DNA of 21,817 nucleotides from Nephromyces sp. MM_2019 (Eukaryota; Apicomplexa; Aconoidasida; Nephromycida): NCBI GenBank assembly GCA_015657535.1, contig JADHZB010001121.1:1-21817 (forward strand). Reading direction: 5' to 3'. Below are positions 9,217 through 20,400 of the stretch, one piece after another; within the stretch, counting starts at the first letter, position 1; every line of letters begins with the position of its first letter. Below the pieces are notes generated by a model that saw nothing but the letters and a program-made list of their open reading frames with translations, ran no database searches and was not told the origin of the DNA. The translations under genes were made by a program, and so were the position numbers.

Positions 9217-10743
9217 ATGCCTCTAAACAACTTAAGGTTCACACTATGCCCCTCCAAGGTGAAGGTACTCTCCTCACCCAAGGACTTCTACGAAACATTA
9301 ATTTCGATGTACCAGAATGTAAGGACACGAGCGGTAATATCCTCTCTGTACATTGGTACAGGCTCCTATACCTCAAAAGTGATCCAGACGCTCACTTCAA
9401 CCCTCAATACCCTGCCACAAGGTCAATTGAAGGTGGACATCTTGATGGACAAGCTTAGGGGCAGTCGCCAAGAGGGCAAAAGCCATGAATCGAACTCGAT
9501 TAGCCAAGTGGCCCCCCTGCTAAAATTCTCTGATGGGAATGTACGCATATCTTTATTCCACAACCCTTTGTTGAACTGGTGGCTGAATTCTATCCTCCCT
9601 GAGCGTATAAACGAACTTGTGGGTGTGATGCACATCAAAGCATTCATATCGGATAACACAATGCTCATCTCTGGAGCTAACCTAAATGATTCATACCTGG
9701 TGGATAGGCAAGACCGATACATCCTTATAGAAGACATGGCCTTATGCAATGCTATACATCGGATCATAAACTGCCTACAAGAATTCTCATACACCCTGAA
9801 CCTAGACTCAACCTTGAGCTGGGTAGGAGATACTCCAGATCCCCTAAAAAATGCACCACTATTCAAGCAGTGTTTACACAGGGAGCTTAGGGACACATTG
9901 AGTGAAATTAGGAAAGGTTTGACAATACGGGACGACACTCTACCAACTAACTATGACACCCAAACAACCAGTGATGTTCAATCACGCTTTTGCACTATTG
10001 AATTATGCCTACAAGCCGGTTTCACTGATCCACCGATCATGGATGAAGTCGATTTAATCTGTAAAATTTTTGAGAAAGCCAACCAACACAGCCAACCTAT
10101 TGTTATAGCCTCGGGATACTTAAACCTCCCCGAATTATACCTCCAACACTTGAAGTATAAACAACAACATCAACATAATCAAAATTTAACATACTACAAC
10201 CATAACTCTCAACTATTCCTTATAACTGCGGCTCCTGGTGCAAACAGTTTCTTTCAATCCAAGGGTGCTTCTTATTACATCCCAGCAGCATACGCGTGTG
10301 TAGCACAGAGGAGCCTCGATAAGATTTGTGAAGGCAACAACCAACACAATCTAAACCTATATGAATATTGTCGAGAGAACTGGACCTTCCACTCCAAAGG
10401 CATTTGGATATATCCAAAGGACACACACATAAACCTAAAACTCAACTCAGATGAACCAAATAATGAGAAATCCAACAACGGTATGAATCTAATTTTCCCT
10501 AACAAAATATTACCTATAGCTACTGTTGTGGGTAGCTCTAACTATGGTGAACGGGCTATCTGGAGGGACTTGGAGTTAAGTTATTTCATCCAAACCAATG
10601 ATAAAGAGCTACAGGCCTCCATACACACAGAAGTTGCAACACTCATTCCTTCCTGCCACCTAATCCACGCAGGAGAACTGAAAAATAGATATTCACTTTG
10701 GTTGAAATACATAGTTGACTACTTTGGAAAGTGGTTTTTATAA
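9217..10743 (+). CDS. PGS1: CDP-diacylglycerol--glycerol-3-phosphate 3-phosphatidyltransferase (PGP synthase), mitochondrial type
   Basis: Single exon, 508 residues. The enzyme transfers the phosphatidyl group from CDP-diacylglycerol to glycerol-3-phosphate, giving phosphatidylglycerophosphate, the precursor of phosphatidylglycerol and cardiolipin, normally at the inner mitochondrial membrane. It belongs to the eukaryotic phospholipase-D superfamily form rather than the bacterial PgsA form. Diagnostic blocks in order: VISSLYIGTGS (about 40-50); IPERINE-like LPERINELVG; first HKD motif HIKAFISD with H139, K141 and D146, followed by ISGANLNDSY and RQDRY; GYLNL; IPAAYACV; second half-motif WTFHSKGIWIY with H392 and K394, then VGSSNYGERA with N442, and RDLE. 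As in the animal enzymes, the second motif lacks the Asp. ATG 9217 is the first Met after an in-frame TAG at 9133-9135. The 27 codons between them read as basic and Thr-rich, so a transit peptide supplied by an upstream exon is possible. It converges on SUCLG1. Confidence 0.95.
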   Translation: MPLNNLRFTLCPSKVKVLSSPKDFYETLISMYQNVRTRAVISSLYIGTGSYTSKVIQTLTSTLNTLPQGQLKVDILMDKLRGSRQEGKSHESNSISQVAPLLKFSDGNVRISLFHNPLLNWWLNSILPERINELVGVMHIKAFISDNTMLISGANLNDSYLVDRQDRYILIEDMALCNAIHRIINCLQEFSYTLNLDSTLSWVGDTPDPLKNAPLFKQCLHRELRDTLSEIRKGLTIRDDTLPTNYDTQTTSDVQSRFCTIELCLQAGFTDPPIMDEVDLICKIFEKANQHSQPIVIASGYLNLPELYLQHLKYKQQHQHNQNLTYYNHNSQLFLITAAPGANSFFQSKGASYYIPAAYACVAQRSLDKICEGNNQHNLNLYEYCRENWTFHSKGIWIYPKDTHINLKLNSDEPNNEKSNNGMNLIFPNKILPIATVVGSSNYGERAIWRDLELSYFIQTNDKELQASIHTEVATLIPSCHLIHAGELKNRYSLWLKYIVDYFGKWFL

Positions 10744-11681
10744 TTTGAAATTTAATATGATAAATATAAATAATTGATTCTTGGTTTCTTTAATTAACAT
10801 ATCTTCTTTATTAACTACAACAATTCTTTTACCCAAAATATACACCTTTAAATAACTAATTTATCAAATGAACTTGTCAAACAATTTTGTGAAACAATAC
10901 AGAAAAACCCAATAATAATAATAAATTTATAGATTATTTATATTCTTTATTTGAATATATAAAATTGTATCAAGTACACTCATTCATGTGTACACATTTT
11001 AATTATTTACCCACAAATTTAGATATGTACACACATATATATAAATAAATACACAAAAATGAATATATACACATACATATATTCTAGATATATATAGACA
11101 TATATTTAGTAGACACACATATTATATATACACAGACTTATGATATATACAGGTATATGATAGCTACACAAATAAGATGTTTTATATATATTTATGAAAT
11201 AATGAATCATATAAAATTAAGTGTACATACATCGATTAAATGTAAATTGGTGGTGAACTAAGTTATATTTGTGTAATTTTTAGGCACATTTATATTAATC
11301 TTGATAAAACAGATTTAAATTACTTAGGTTGATTTCTTTCAAAAATGTGTACAATTATATTTCAAAAATATACTGTTTCATAGTGTTAACTAAGTGAAAA
11401 ACAGCCTTTAATAAACTGTTAAACATTCATGATAGCCGTTGAAAATATATCTAAAAATAACTTAAAATAATAGCAATCAATGTTGTCCAAGGGTAAGCCC
11501 TGTTTGTAGTGTGTGTAAGCCATACTCTGTATGTGAGTGTCTGTGAATGTATGTATTGAGTGTGTAGGTGTGTGTGAATGTGTGTTTGTGTATGTATTGT
11601 GTGTGTATGTGATATTATGGTTTAGGTTTTGAATTGTTTGTGTCATAAAAAATATTTGTAAATTGTCAACAGCTAACCATT
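10744..11681. other. Convergent intergenic region, start of CA/TG-rich DNA
   Basis: Spacer between the 3' ends of PGS1 and SUCLG1, without a gene. From about 10980 the sequence changes character: TA/CA mixtures (11020-11160) and then a TG-rich run (about 11505-11615) appear, and such tracts dominate the rest of the window. The region must hold both genes' 3' untranslated regions and polyadenylation signals, but none stands out from the AT-rich background. Confidence 0.65.
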
Positions 11682-14600
11682 CTAGAACAATCCTTTAGCC
11701 TTCATAACTTCCGCCATTTTTGTACCCATTTGAGCAGGGCTCCTAACAATGTGTACACCAGCATTCTCAAGTGCACTAATCTTTCCTTCAGCTGTACCCT
11801 TTCCACCCGAAACAATAGCCCCTGCGTGACCTGTCAATATGTGTGTATGTTTAGATATAGGTGAATGTGTGCAGGCTTATTATGTGCGTGTATATATGTA
11901 GATACAGTGGGATCATAGTCTGTGATAAGTAAGAAATTCTGGTATAAGAAAATTCCTCATGTGCGCTTAAAATTCTAAAACGTTACCAGTTGGTAATTAT
12001 TTAGATTGCTAAAATGAGATAATATATTTCGTGTATCTATGAGTGTTGTTAGTGTGTAGTTATTTGTGTGTTTGTATTGTCCCAGTAGTGCATAAATAAA
12101 TTACCCATTCGTCGTCCAGGGGGGGCACTTAAGCCTGCAATGAAGCTAACGACTGGTTTTCCTTGTGTGTTATTAGCTGCGTCAATACATGTGTAAATAT
12201 ACACACATAAAATATGTTCAGGATAAATATACATACATATAAGTATACATCTTTGTGTGTGGGACTGTGTACTCACCTTTAAGCCATTCGGCTGCATCTT
12301 CTTCAGCATTACCGCCAATTTCACCAATCATAACAACCCCTAAATAAAAGAATATTTGTGTTTGTGTGTGTGTAGCTAATAGGGGTTTTAAAAATTTACC
12401 CTCTGTTTCTGGGTCTTTCATAAATCTTTCCAATACATCTATGAAATTGGTCCCATTGAAAGGGTCACCCCCAATGCCTACACAGGTTGATTGGCCAAGG
12501 CCAACTTTTGTAGTTTGGTTGACTGCCTCATAGGTGAGTGTACCACTACGACTCACAACCCCTTAAAAAAATGTGTGATATTTGAAGTGTAAAAAAGTGT
12601 CAATTTAGGTGTGAATTGTGAGTTGAGGTGTATATTGAGTGTATGTATCCAAGTATGTATACAGATGTATATCAAGCTATGTAATCAAGTTCGAAGTATG
12701 TGTGTGGATGAGTCCATCTCAAAATAAGGTGTGTGCAAATAACCCAAATTAGCCAATATAAGAATAAATAGGTCAAGATTGTGTATCAGATAGTTTATGT
12801 GTATATATTACCAATTTTTCCAGGGGAATGGATATAACCAGGCATAATACCAATTTTACATTCGTTAGGCTTAATAATACCGGGGCAATTTGGGCCAATC
12901 AATCGAGTCTTGTTTTGCTTGAGAAGAGCTTGTTTAACTTTAACCATTTCTAATTGGGGGATACCCTCAGTTATACACACAACTAGCCCTATTTCTGCCT
13001 CAATAGCTTCCATAATGGCTGCTGCAGCATAGGGAGGTGGAACGTAAATAACAGAGGCATCACAGCCTGTTTCTTCTTTGGCCTAAAAAATATAGGATTT
13101 TAGTGTATATACACTCATAAGCCCCCAATTCATACATTTATAATGTTATTAATACAAAAACAAATTTCTACACGTCACGTTTATCCCCACTCATAATATA
13201 CACATTGAGCTTATATATACACCTTATATACATCCAACGCTCTATATCTAAAAATCTTATACATACCCACCTCTTTTCTTATATATATACATACACACAC
13301 ACTACACACACGCACACACTACACACACACTCACATTACACACACGCACACACATACATACTACACAGACACAAACACACTACAGGCATTACACACATAT
13401 ATATACACACACACACACATACATATTACACAGACACAAACACACTACAGACATTACACACATATATATACACACACACACACTACACACATATTACCTC
13501 TTTAACAGAACCAAAGACAGGTAAACTATGTTTCTTATCATTAGAATACCAAGTTGACCCCCTCTTAGCTGGATTGACACCTCCAACCATCTTAGTCTGA
13601 TAATCCATGGCTTGTTCAGTGTGTAAAGTGCCCTTATAAAATAAAGGTTTTATTATTTGCGTGTGTGTATATGTGTGTGAACATAATAAGGTATGTGAGA
13701 AATATTCTAAGGCGTGTGCGTGAAATGAATGTGACTATACAGATAAAAAAATTATACAATGATCAGCTATAATAAATTCTTTGCTTTCTCATCGAACATT
13801 CTCCACACACACAGACACACACACACATGTATAACACCAAGGTCTTATATATATGTGTTGGTTGGGAGGGATTATATTCTCAGAATTAGCATGGCAAGAG
13901 TTCTTTCATCATATTGATTATATATCATGTATGCTTGTCATGGAGTTTTGGGCATTATGTGTGTGTCATTGGTTTAAGGGGTGTGTGTAGATGTTATATA
14001 TAGCTTGAGGCTTTATGTGTGTTTTACCTGTTTTCCAGTTAAACCTTGGCATATAACTTTGGTGTTTTTGTTTACAAACACATTTGCAGTCGATGACCAA
14101 CGAACAAATTGTTGACTCACCTAAATGTTGGAAAAATAGTACACAAATAATATACACACACTGTACACACATTACACAAATAGTACAGTCATTTCACAGA
14201 GTATAAGGTGCGAGTATTGCATTAAAAGTGATTCAATCGTAAAAAGTTTGTTATGCTGCTCATCATAGAATCAAGCTAATCACATAAATATTTATATACA
14301 CACGTCACACACAAACATTAAACATAATACACAATGTCTTAGCCGAGATATGTATAGGCACACACATGTCACCCCATACACTGTAAGCTATATAACTAAA
14401 TACAGGTATAAAACACACATAACACAATCGTCATACTCATCACACTTTGCATATGCATACATCACATACACCACACATCACATACACACAACAGGAAATG
14501 TCACATACACATATCACAACATATCACATACACATATCACAACATGTCACATAAACATATCACATACACATATCACAACATGTCACATACACACATCACA

Positions 14601-14861
14601 TACACACATCACATACACACATCACACACACACATCACACACACACATCACACACACACATCACACACACACATCACACACACACATCACACACACACAT
14701 CACACACACACATCACATACACATATCACATACACACATCACATACACACATCACATACACGCATCACATACACGCATCACATATACACATCACAACATA
14801 CACACACACACACAGTACTTACATTGGTGGATCGAATGAGTGTCGGCAAGCGTAGTGCCAT
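11682..14861 (-). CDS. SUCLG1: Succinate--CoA ligase (ADP/GDP-forming) alpha subunit, eight exons
   Basis: Exons on the minus strand: 14861-14823, 14120-14028, 13632-13498, 13082-12812, 12561-12400, 12339-12277, 12176-12105, 11830-11682. All introns are GT-AG (702, 395, 415, 250, 60, 100 and 274 nt). The exons total 984 nt, giving 327 residues, close to the 330-350 of the family. The protein catalyses the substrate-level phosphorylation step of the TCA cycle with the beta subunit in the mitochondrial matrix. The basic, Ser/Thr-rich start ([12 protein letters not shown]) fits a transit peptide. Motifs: CoA-binding QGLTGKQGT (38-46), PPPYAAAAI (104-112), ITEGIP (126-131), GPNCPG (152-157), [10 protein letters not shown] (183-192), [10 protein letters not shown] (208-217), GEIGGNAEE with E240, and the phospho-histidine loop MGHAGAI with H280. 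Oddity: between P65 and LPVF the loop is about six residues longer than in the human protein, and the usual GQTHLG is replaced by [10 protein letters not shown]. Introns are full of CA/TG repeats. Confidence 0.97.
13276..13496. repeat. CA/TA-rich tract with a 65-bp tandem duplication in SUCLG1 intron 3
   Basis: The tract is nearly pure CA/TA on the plus strand. Within it, a unit beginning CACATACATA at 13351 recurs at 13416 (period 65 bp) with only a few substitutions, including the shared words ACAGACACAAACACACTACAG and the adjoining ATTACACACATATATATAC. The tract starts directly after the 5' splice site of the intron (GT at 13497-13496). Confidence 0.85.
14582..14794. repeat. 13-bp minisatellite, about 16 units, in SUCLG1 intron 1
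   Basis: The word ATCAC (GTCAC in the first unit) recurs every 13 bp without a slip at 14582, 14595, 14608, 14621, 14634, 14647, 14660, 14673, 14686, 14699, 14712, 14725, 14738, 14751, 14764, 14777 and 14790. Units alternate between ATCACACACACAC and ATCACATACACAC forms, and TA variants sit at both ends of a more uniform core. Less regular CATCACATA/TATCACATA repeats extend leftwards to about 14450. Confidence 0.93.
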
Positions 14862-17456
14862 ATTGTGAAATTAAGTATGTAAAAAAGTTGATAAAATAAA
14901 AAATTTATATAATAAATATATAAAGATGTGTGTGTAAATGTGTTTTGAGTTGTTCTATACAAATGAAGGAAAAATAGTTTAAGAGTTGTCTCAAAAGAAT
15001 GAATTTATTTTCACACACACACAGGCAGCCGTGTGTGTAAGAAATGATAAGAAATGTTGAGAAATTATGAGCTATAATTGTTCTGATTATTTAATTATTG
15101 ACTTAAGAACATAGTTTATATAAATGTGTGTGAATGTGTGTGAGTATTGTGAGTATAGAGCATTTGTGTATATTAACTCTGTATGTGTATTATGTGTGTG
15201 GGTGTGTATTGTGTGTGGGTATGTTGTGCTTGAGATCTCTAGTTAAATGGTTATCTTTGTCTGTGTATGTAGTTATCACTGCTAAGTTGAAATATCTCAC
15301 ACACTTTGAAGGGTTGTGCTTTTATATTGTGTGTGTGCATTTGTGTGTCTGTATTCATTAAGTATGGTGTTTGTCTATATAGACATCTTGAGCATACATG
15401 TGTAATTGGGTGTGGGGTGTGTATGATTGAGTGGTTGGGGCGTTAAAACAGTGTGTGCAATCTATGCGTGTGTATAGGTCACCTAGGTGGTCATTAATGT
15501 ACTTGTTTGTGTGTGTGTATGGAAACAGTTTAAGGCTTGATGTTTAAATGTTTTGTATGTGTAGCTGGTTAAGTACAAATTAGGGCTAATTTAGCAATAC
15601 TTAATCTAAAGCGCGACATGCGTGACTTAATTTATAAATTTATTAAATCACATATATTTATACACCGCATTAATATTATGTGTAGCATACACACAACCTA
15701 TGTGTATACATATAGCTTGATAGGAGGAGATAGCTTTTCTAATATATAAGATAAAACAAAATCTAAACATTTGAACTGAATTGTACATATATATGTAAAT
15801 GTATACACCAACTTGACTCTACGTAATTATAAAATAGCTATACACTCACAAATTCATACACACAAACACATTCACACACATAAACATAAACACACACACA
15901 CACACCACATAGATACATCCCACAGACACATCAAATATACATCATCCATACACCTACACGCATGCACACACCTACACACACACACACCCTGAAAAAGGTT
16001 GAATTTATGTATACGCATTTACCTAAACAAATCACACTTCATATATATATATATTTACTGTATTTATGTATACATATCTCCCTACATAAACCACACTACA
16101 AATACACACTAACACATACACACACACTAAAGCATACACACATTGTACATATCCAACACACACTTTGATAGGAGGTGTACGTACACTCAATTTAACCCAA
16201 TTTATTTCCAATCTTAGCTGACTTTGGACTATTTGTCTGACTCTCCCTATATAACCCTTTCCTCATTTCTTCATCCACTTCATTATTTACTTCCTCTCAA
16301 CACACTTCTCCCATTCACCCTCACTCCCCAAAGCATAAGTCTTCTTCCCCTCTAGGGTGAGGCGGTTTCAGTCTGAGGGCTTTCAGAGACAAATTGTGGA
16401 CAATTCTCACTGTTTGATGAGGTAAACAACCCATTCACACACATAGACAAATATTTATTTACACACAGACTAACATGTTTATCATATAATTATATACACA
16501 CATATACTAATACAGCTAAACACACATACAATTATATATACATGTATATATATATATATTTATACATATGTATACACACAGTTACATACACTTGCATATT
16601 TATACACATTGGCTCACAAGCCCAACCACCCAATTACACCCACCCCTGTTTACTCACCTACTTCCCCATGCATATACACACACATATATATATAAACATA
16701 TATATATATACCCCCATTCATAAATGCCTCATACCTACACATACACATGTATATAAAACATATAAGGTTTTAAGGTGTTGCTAGGGAATTAACTTATATT
16801 TAATTGCATATAAATATTGAGTGGTTGAATCAGCTTAATGATGTGCGTGTGCGCTTGTTGAGTTGATGCGGTGGATAGGGGTGTAATATATATGGACCCA
16901 TTTAATTAGAGAATCTATTGTACACACAGTTTACACCTTAACTTCTATATTTGCTATTTAATTCGTGGATGTGAATGTCTAGATTCATAACATATATCAA
17001 ATGATATATTTATAAATATTTGAGTACATAGAACTTGGTGTATTATCCCTTCAAGCTTTTGTTTTACTTTTAAAAACACATAGATGACACTGCCCATGTT
17101 GCACACCTTACATATTTTCTCACTTTACACACTTCACCCCCTCCCCACCCCCTACACACTCCACCTTCCCCTCTAAACACCTCACACCCCTTACCCACCC
17201 TCCCTTCAATATTCTCAGGTCTATATACATATAAATACCAAAATCAACCACACAAACACACATACACACACACATGTTCAACAGTTGAAATTGTGTAAAA
17301 CACATATAATCTATGATCCATAACTATTGAATTACACACATTCTACACACCTAGCCGTATATTTGTTGTATAAAGTTAGTAACAATCATCGGATACTCTA
17401 ACACACAATTAACTAGTCACAGCCTCTCCCCTCCCTTTCCACCCTCATAAATCAAA
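14862..17456. other. Divergent intergenic region between SUCLG1 and the NOT3-like gene
   Basis: 2.6 kb of mainly simple repeats. TG-rich plus-strand sequence lies at about 14930-15560. CA-rich sequence lies at 15840-16180 and 16430-16770, with (TA)n stretches. A C-rich tract lies at 17130-17215. It should contain both divergent promoters. Open frames here (for example 15134-15361, 15962-16168 and 16542-16784) are translations of the repeats. A short minus-strand frame at 16954-17097 (47 residues from ATG) lies in a non-repetitive patch but is unrecognised. The one clear non-repetitive island is listed separately. Confidence 0.65.
16190..16430. other. Non-repetitive island with exon-like and hairpin features
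   Basis: About 240 bp of complex, less AT-rich sequence inside the repeat-filled spacer. On the plus strand a TATATAA-like box (about 16247-16253) precedes a long pyrimidine-rich stretch. CTTCTTCCCCTCTAG then forms a strong 3' splice-site consensus at 16341-16355, followed 66 nt later by GAG|GTAAAC (donor at 16422), so 16356-16421 could be a spliced leader or 5' UTR exon. On the minus strand, a 30-codon frame from ATG 16444 to TAG 16352-16354 is Ser/Thr/Glu-rich and protein-like. Small stems are also present (TCTGA/TCAGA at 16372-16387; AATTGT/ACAATT near 16392-16406). I cannot decide between exon, 5' UTR and structured RNA. Confidence 0.35.
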
Positions 17457-20400
17457 ATGGCGGAAAAACGTCGAATTAGCTCAGAATTCGATAAAAAAAT
17501 AAAGGAAATTGAAGAAACCTTTGAAAGGATTAATCGTACTAAAGAAAGCCTATCTTCCAATGACACACACCCACCGCGTTCAAAACTTGAAGAAGAAATG
17601 AAAAAGGAAGTGAAAAAACTCCACAAGTAATCATAAAATACACACACATATTTTTTTGGGGGTGGGACTATGTGATATACACACACATATATATATATGT
17701 TTGTGACGGAGCTGGAGTTATATACACACACAAATTTTTTGGAGGGGCGTGAAGTGGAGGGAGTATGTGCGATACATACACATGTAGTGTGTGATAAATA
17801 TGATTCTCTTACTCATTTATATATATAGATATATACATACAAATACATATATATCTTCTGTTATATATGCCCTATATGGGAAAATTATATAAGTACACTT
17901 CAGTCTTAGATTTTGTGAGTATTTGAACATATTTTTTCGATGCATGTTTGTGTGTGTGTGTGTGTGTGCAATTTCATATAATTTACATATATTTTTTACT
18001 CACTTTTATAATAGGTATAAAGAGTCCCTCAAAACATTTTCCTTTGCAAATGACCCCAAATCAAAAGGTCTGTTAGATGAATATAAGAAGAAGATAGATA
18101 AGGTAATAATTATATTTGTCTATGTGTAAATTGTATATGTACACACACCTCAAATATATTCATTAATATATAGGCTATTGAGAGCTCTAAAGAGACCAAA
18201 TCAAAGGATACTAAGGAGCTTCCTCCTACAAAAACAAAGGTCAATAGTTTGGGCATACACATTAATTTATTATTATATTTTAGCCCATTTTATAATTTTG
18301 CTTGACACACATTTTTCTTACTGTTAAACACCATATACACGCAACCCCTAAACACACCTTGTATATAAATATTACCACCCCACCATGATAACATATATAA
18401 ATCTATACCCACCAAAACACATATCACTATTTAACCCTTCACACACTCACACACACATATATATATCATCTTTTAAACATTTACACACACACACACACAG
18501 CCAACTACTGAAGAAGAGGCTATCAAAATAAAGGAAGATCTTGTGTGTAATTTAAACGCTTTAAAAGAGCAATACCAAACATACAAATCAGAACAAGAGA
18601 CACTCAGTTTAAAGAAAGGGAAATCCAAACGTAAGATACCTACACACTGTGTGTGTGTGTATTGAAATGTATATTTAGAATGTGTAACATGTTTCTAACT
18701 GTGTATCTAGGAGATGTATCCAAGATATGTATCCAAGATGTGTATCTAAGATGTGTGTTTATTATACGTGTAATGTGTATCTAAGATGTGTGTTTACTTT
18801 ACATGTAATATGTATCTAAGATGTGTGTAATATGTATTTAAAATGTGTAAAATGTATTTAAAAGGTGTAATGTGTATCTTATATGTTTATATTGTGTATC
18901 TAACATATGTCTTGTATATCTAATATATGTTTTGTATATCTAAGATGAGTTTAGCATATATATGTATTGTGTATCTAAGATGTGTGTAAGATATATTAAA
19001 CATGTGTGTAAGGTACATTAAAAATGTGTGTAATGTTTATTTCTATTGGACTACTCAGAAAGCCCACGATTTTCACAACTTGCTAAATTGATTGACAGTC
19101 ATAATTTTCATATTAACAAGATCCAGCTTGCCCTCAATAAATTTGACTATGAAGAATCTAGGGTATGTTACACACATACACATACACTTTATTTTTGAAT
19201 GTATTGGATAACTTATACACACACAAACAGATCACAATTATATCTATTAGACCCAAATATATATAGTAACTGTTTAATCGTACATACACCACTTTACGTA
19301 TGTAGCTCACATACACATGCACCACTACTTATGTAATCTACCTACACATACCCTTATATGTATTTAGTGCCTATGCCCACTGTAATTTCTACACACACAC
19401 ATTTATTGTTCAGCTGAGTGCATTTGTTACCTTGAATGAACGTATAAAGAATTATATTACTACACACGAAGAAGCAGAAAACACACACACACAGGAAGAT
19501 TTTTACACAGAGGTTTTTGCTGAGGAGGCCCCAACTGAAATTGGTTAGTCTATTTAAGCTATTTTAATTCCTCTATATAAAATCATACACATTTATTTTT
19601 ATATTAGCAACAACAATGGATACACACAAATCTCCAGAACATTCTTCAGGTTTGTTTATAACTATTCTACATACACACACACACACACCTACACATCCCC
19701 ACCTACACACACACATACACACAAAATTATATTTGGGGTTACAGTCAACGTCAATCAAGAAAGTTTGGAAGATACTATAGCCTCTTTATCAATAAGCAAA
19801 GATGACTCAAAATTTTCTCAAGTTTCTACATCTTATGACACACAACCAGGTAATAAGGGCAGGATATATATACACATCACATACACACACATCACATACA
19901 CACACATTACATACACACACATTACATACACACACATTACATACACACACATTACATACACACAAATCACATACACACAAATCACATACACACGAATCAC
20001 ACACAAATCACATACACACGAATCACATACAAATCACATACACACGAATCACATACACACATTATATACACTTAATTAAAAAGATATATATTGCCATAAC
20101 CTCTTTCCTTATACTCTTCTTCACACACATGATATCTATATCACCTCTCTCCTCTCCCCCCCTCCCTTTACACACACACACAACCCTAAACACCCCTACA
20201 CACACACACACACACACATCCTACATCCTTACCTACCCTACACACACAGAACCTAAATCAGCAGAGGGCACACCTGATGAATTATTATCTGATAAGCCTA
20301 CACACACTCTATCATCATCCCCCCCATCCCCCTCACAACGCCCAACTACTCCTAACAATACTAAGGGCCCTACGATATCCCAACCTACCTCTCCAAATAC

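Noticed and set aside
9423..10505. Minus-strand frames of 68-171 codons
   Set aside because: Antisense shadows of PGS1, which has clear family motifs on the plus strand.
12049..13013. Three separate minus-strand ORFs
   Set aside because: They are exons 4 to 7 of SUCLG1 read through into flanking introns; the spliced model explains them.
14582..14794. Regular array that could be mistaken for a CRISPR or satellite repeat
   Set aside because: Units are 13 bp, directly abutting, with no spacers, and sit inside a eukaryotic intron. It is a minisatellite.
14350..14868. Long plus-strand frames reading His-Thr repeats
   Set aside because: They are translations of CA repeats lying antisense across SUCLG1 exon 1 and intron 1, and no start context or family supports them.
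16371..16421. Possible C/D-box snoRNA (CTGA and TGATGA words)
   Set aside because: The boxes are in D-then-C order with no terminal C and D boxes or closing stem nearby.
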